This document shows, piece by piece, positions 62,261 to 64,000 of a stretch of 64,000 nt of DNA. The DNA comes from JAZRZI01 sp045601325 (lineage in GTDB: Bacteria > Bacillota_I > Bacilli_A > RFN20 > CAG-826). The position numbers were made by a program, and so were the translations under genes. The notes beneath the pieces are model-generated. The model was not told the origin of the DNA, made no database searches, and worked only from the letters and a program-made list of their open reading frames with translations. Numbering within the stretch: the stretch's first letter is position 1; each line of letters begins with the position of its first letter. Where the stretch lies: positions 1 through 64,000 of the forward strand of contig JAZRZI010000008.1 in the NCBI GenBank assembly GCA_045601325.1, given 5' to 3'.

Positions 62261-64000
62261 TAGTCTTTCACTCCAACATATGTTAAGGCATCTTTGTGAC
62301 TTGCTCCCTTACTCATCAAGAAAGAGATAAGTGTTTTTTGAGAGTTCCCGGTTACTGAATACCCAGCAAGATACATAAGTAAAACTTTCTCTTGTTTAGA
62401 CATTTGAAGTTTATTTATGTAATCAATAACTAATTCTTTTCTACTCTTCTTCTTTGTTTCAGTAATAGAACCAGTCTTTTGTAAGATTGAAATATATTTA
62501 GCAAGTTCGACATTGCCATTGGTTAAAACAAGTAAGTTTTCAAGTTTTGATGAACCACTACTACCAATTGCTCTTGCTTTAGCAAAACCATAATAGGCAT
62601 TATAAACGCTTGAAATGAGTTTGGCTTTTTCTTCGCTTGTAGCAACTCTATACTCTGGTGTATTCATCACTTTAACAACTTGATTTTCACTTTGTTGATA
62701 TAGTTTCTTAAATTGAGTAATTTGAGCCGCAGTGAGTTGAATTTGATTACCATTATCATCAGTGTAGGCAGTAGGAATACTTCTTGGAATAGCATTATAA
62801 CCTTGAGATGAAAGTATAACTAATTCAGCATTGATTTGGTCATTAGTTACTCCACCTTTGAACTCACTGACCATATAGGAAAGATATGCTTGTGCGGACT
62901 TTGTGTCTCCACTTTCAATATATTGGTTATAGGATTTGGTTAAACCATTAACAGTAGAAGCATAGAAAATATTATTGAATTTCAAAGCTGCTTCCGAATC
63001 AATGAGTTTGGTAATTCCATAGATATACTTTTTGATTTCATCAATTGGAAGCCCTGTAAGACCTTCAAGAATAGAAATTAAACCAGTTAATAATGCACCA
63101 CTAACTTTACCTTCTACAATAGAAGAATAAATATTATGTGCCACTTGTCCTAAGTCGTTGAGCATAGAAATGCTTGGAGCATCAATCTCATAACCATTCA
63201 AGACAGTGCCAGTGAGAGTTCCAACAACAGGAATCCAATTTAAGAATGAGTTAGTAGCAACTGTTGTAAGTATTTCTTCTGCTTTGTATTCGCTAAATTT
63301 CTTCTTACCATAGAGGAAGTTAGCGAGCATACCAACAGCGGTGACAGCAATACCATTGATAATCATCTTAGCAAGGATATTAAGAGGTATTCTCTTACCA
63401 CCACTAAACTTATATTGTTTATAACCATCACTCTTGTTTTGTTGAGTTTTGGCTTCACCATTGGCTTTATATTCTTCTTCACGAGCATTATTAAGATTTT
63501 CTTTAAGTGTCTTATTAGTTGCTCTTTGTTCATTGACTTTTGCTCTTGCTTCAGCAATTAAACCGTTGATATCTTCTTCAACTGAAGTATCAGCAAATTG
63601 ACCTTCATCTCCATTGATCCAAGCAACTTTATTGAGTTCAATTTCTTTTGAATAAATTTTCGAGCCTTGTCCACCAGCATATTCTTCGGCTTGTATTTTA
63701 CTTGTTGAAACAAATGTTCCTTGTTCAATCTCTTTTGAAGAATAAATAGTTATTTTTCCACTTTCAAGTGCTTTTTGTGCGTCTTCTCTTGAGAAATCTC
63801 CCCAAGCAAATTGACCTTCTTTTTCATCATTCAAAGCAAGGACTTCTTCCCAAGTTTTAATATCTTCAACCTTACGGATACCTACATGATATGAGTCTTC
63901 CATTGGGTTATATTTATTAACAATACCAAGTTGTTGTTCTTTCTTATTATTAAGCAAATTATCTCTTTCTTCTCTTAAAGTGTCGAGTTGTTTGAGACCA
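62260..64000 (-). CDS. C-terminal part of a large phage/ICE-type protein
   Basis: The frame is open to the window edge (GLKQLDTLREERDNLL precedes the first possible start, a TTG), so the true N-terminus lies outside. Visible parts: a coiled coil, a segment reading QFAWGDFSREDAQKALESG, VYSS-like TIYSSKEI, TFVSTSKIQAEEYAGG and VAWINGDEGQFA (similar to domains scattered in large polyvalent phage proteins), another coiled coil, a hydrophobic region (about 190-290) and a helical tail ending LLMYLAGYSVTG. Large polyvalent proteins are injected or packaged by phages and ICEs. The assignment is by pattern memory and moderate. Confidence 0.6.
   Translation of the reverse strand, partial: GLKQLDTLREERDNLLNNKKEQQLGIVNKYNPMEDSYHVGIRKVEDIKTWEEVLALNDEKEGQFAWGDFSREDAQKALESGKITIYSSKEIEQGTFVSTSKIQAEEYAGGQGSKIYSKEIELNKVAWINGDEGQFADTSVEEDINGLIAEARAKVNEQRATNKTLKENLNNAREEEYKANGEAKTQQNKSDGYKQYKFSGGKRIPLNILAKMIINGIAVTAVGMLANFLYGKKKFSEYKAEEILTTVATNSFLNWIPVVGTLTGTVLNGYEIDAPSISMLNDLGQVAHNIYSSIVEGKVSGALLTGLISILEGLTGLPIDEIKKYIYGITKLIDSEAALKFNNIFYASTVNGLTKSYNQYIESGDTKSAQAYLSYMVSEFKGGVTNDQINAELVILSSQGYNAIPRSIPTAYTDDNGNQIQLTAAQITQFKKLYQQSENQVVKVMNTPEYRVATSEEKAKLISSVYNAYYGFAKARAIGSSGSSKLENLLVLTNGNVELAKYISILQKTGSITETKKKSRKELVIDYINKLQMSKQEKVLLMYLAGYSVTGNSQKTLISFLMSKGASHKDALTYVGVKD

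Larger units (their letters stand above)
61411..64000. mobile_element. edge of an integrated element (prophage or ICE) next to tRNA-Ser
   Basis: Behind tRNA-Ser(GGA), a common integration target, lie a short tandem repeat and two overlapping genes unlike the housekeeping set: a membrane protein and the end of a very large protein of phage/ICE character. No integrase is inside the window; the element would extend to the right. Inferred from context. Confidence 0.45.

Overview
The window is a dense, low-G+C bacterial chromosome segment with about 68 protein genes and four tRNA genes. It points to a low-G+C Bacilli lineage near the Mollicutes/Erysipelotrichia. Reasons are the typical firmicute cluster gmk-priA-rsmB-rlmN-prpC-prkC-rsgA-rpe, RNase J, Spx, YlbF, RqcH, a T-box leader on tyrS, a eukaryote-like ProRS, and a nine-gene F-ATP synthase operon. 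TGA is a stop (rsgA, rnjA) and Trp is TGG, so the genetic code is standard. A finer assignment is not possible by eye.

Layout. 1-134: a short GC-richer edge with a strong hairpin. 135-860: a small membrane protein and rpmB. 850-10340 (minus): one long, mostly overlapping operon from gmk to rpe for ribosome maturation, replication restart and Ser/Thr phosphorylation. The usual rpoZ, coaBC, def, fmt and thiN are missing from it, the kinase lacks PASTA domains, and the RsmB homologue has lost its catalytic motifs. 10.4-13.2 kb: rqcH, trmL and a thioredoxin-like lipoprotein. 13.2-19.9 kb (minus): atpIBEFHAGDC, whose c subunit carries a two-carboxylate, Na+-type motif. 20-29.6 kb: nucleoside kinase, glycerol kinase, aminopeptidase P, Mrp, YigZ, CPBP protease, TraX-like protein, thioredoxin and tRNA-Gly. 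29.6-42.8 kb: house-cleaning NTPase, unknown membrane proteins, a SpeE-like methyltransferase, a CrtI-like oxidoreductase, an MtaD-like deaminase, an NahK-like kinase/SGNH/PHP cluster, ispD and an ABC exporter. 42.7-61.4 kb: three tRNA-Ser genes, proS, tyrS, trpS, coaD, rsmD, def, rnjA, maf, nadK, spx, a Na/Pi cotransporter and an RluD-type synthase. 61.4-64 kb: two coupled genes of mobile-element character behind tRNA-Ser(GGA); the larger runs off the window.

The most striking points are: (i) a recurring arrangement in which a -10 hexamer lies 6-10 bases before an ATG without Shine-Dalgarno, implying many leaderless mRNAs; (ii) an interleaved pair of inverted repeats forming a possible H-type pseudoknot in front of the NahK-like kinase; (iii) the Fusobacterium-like E/E-T-Y pattern in the ATP synthase rotor; (iv) a set of proteins that keep a known fold but have lost catalytic residues (RsmB-like, GGDEF-EAL-like, membrane-anchored EIIB-like); (v) a likely highly expressed membrane-anchored thioredoxin-like protein of unknown function. 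All family assignments are from motif reading; no database search was possible.
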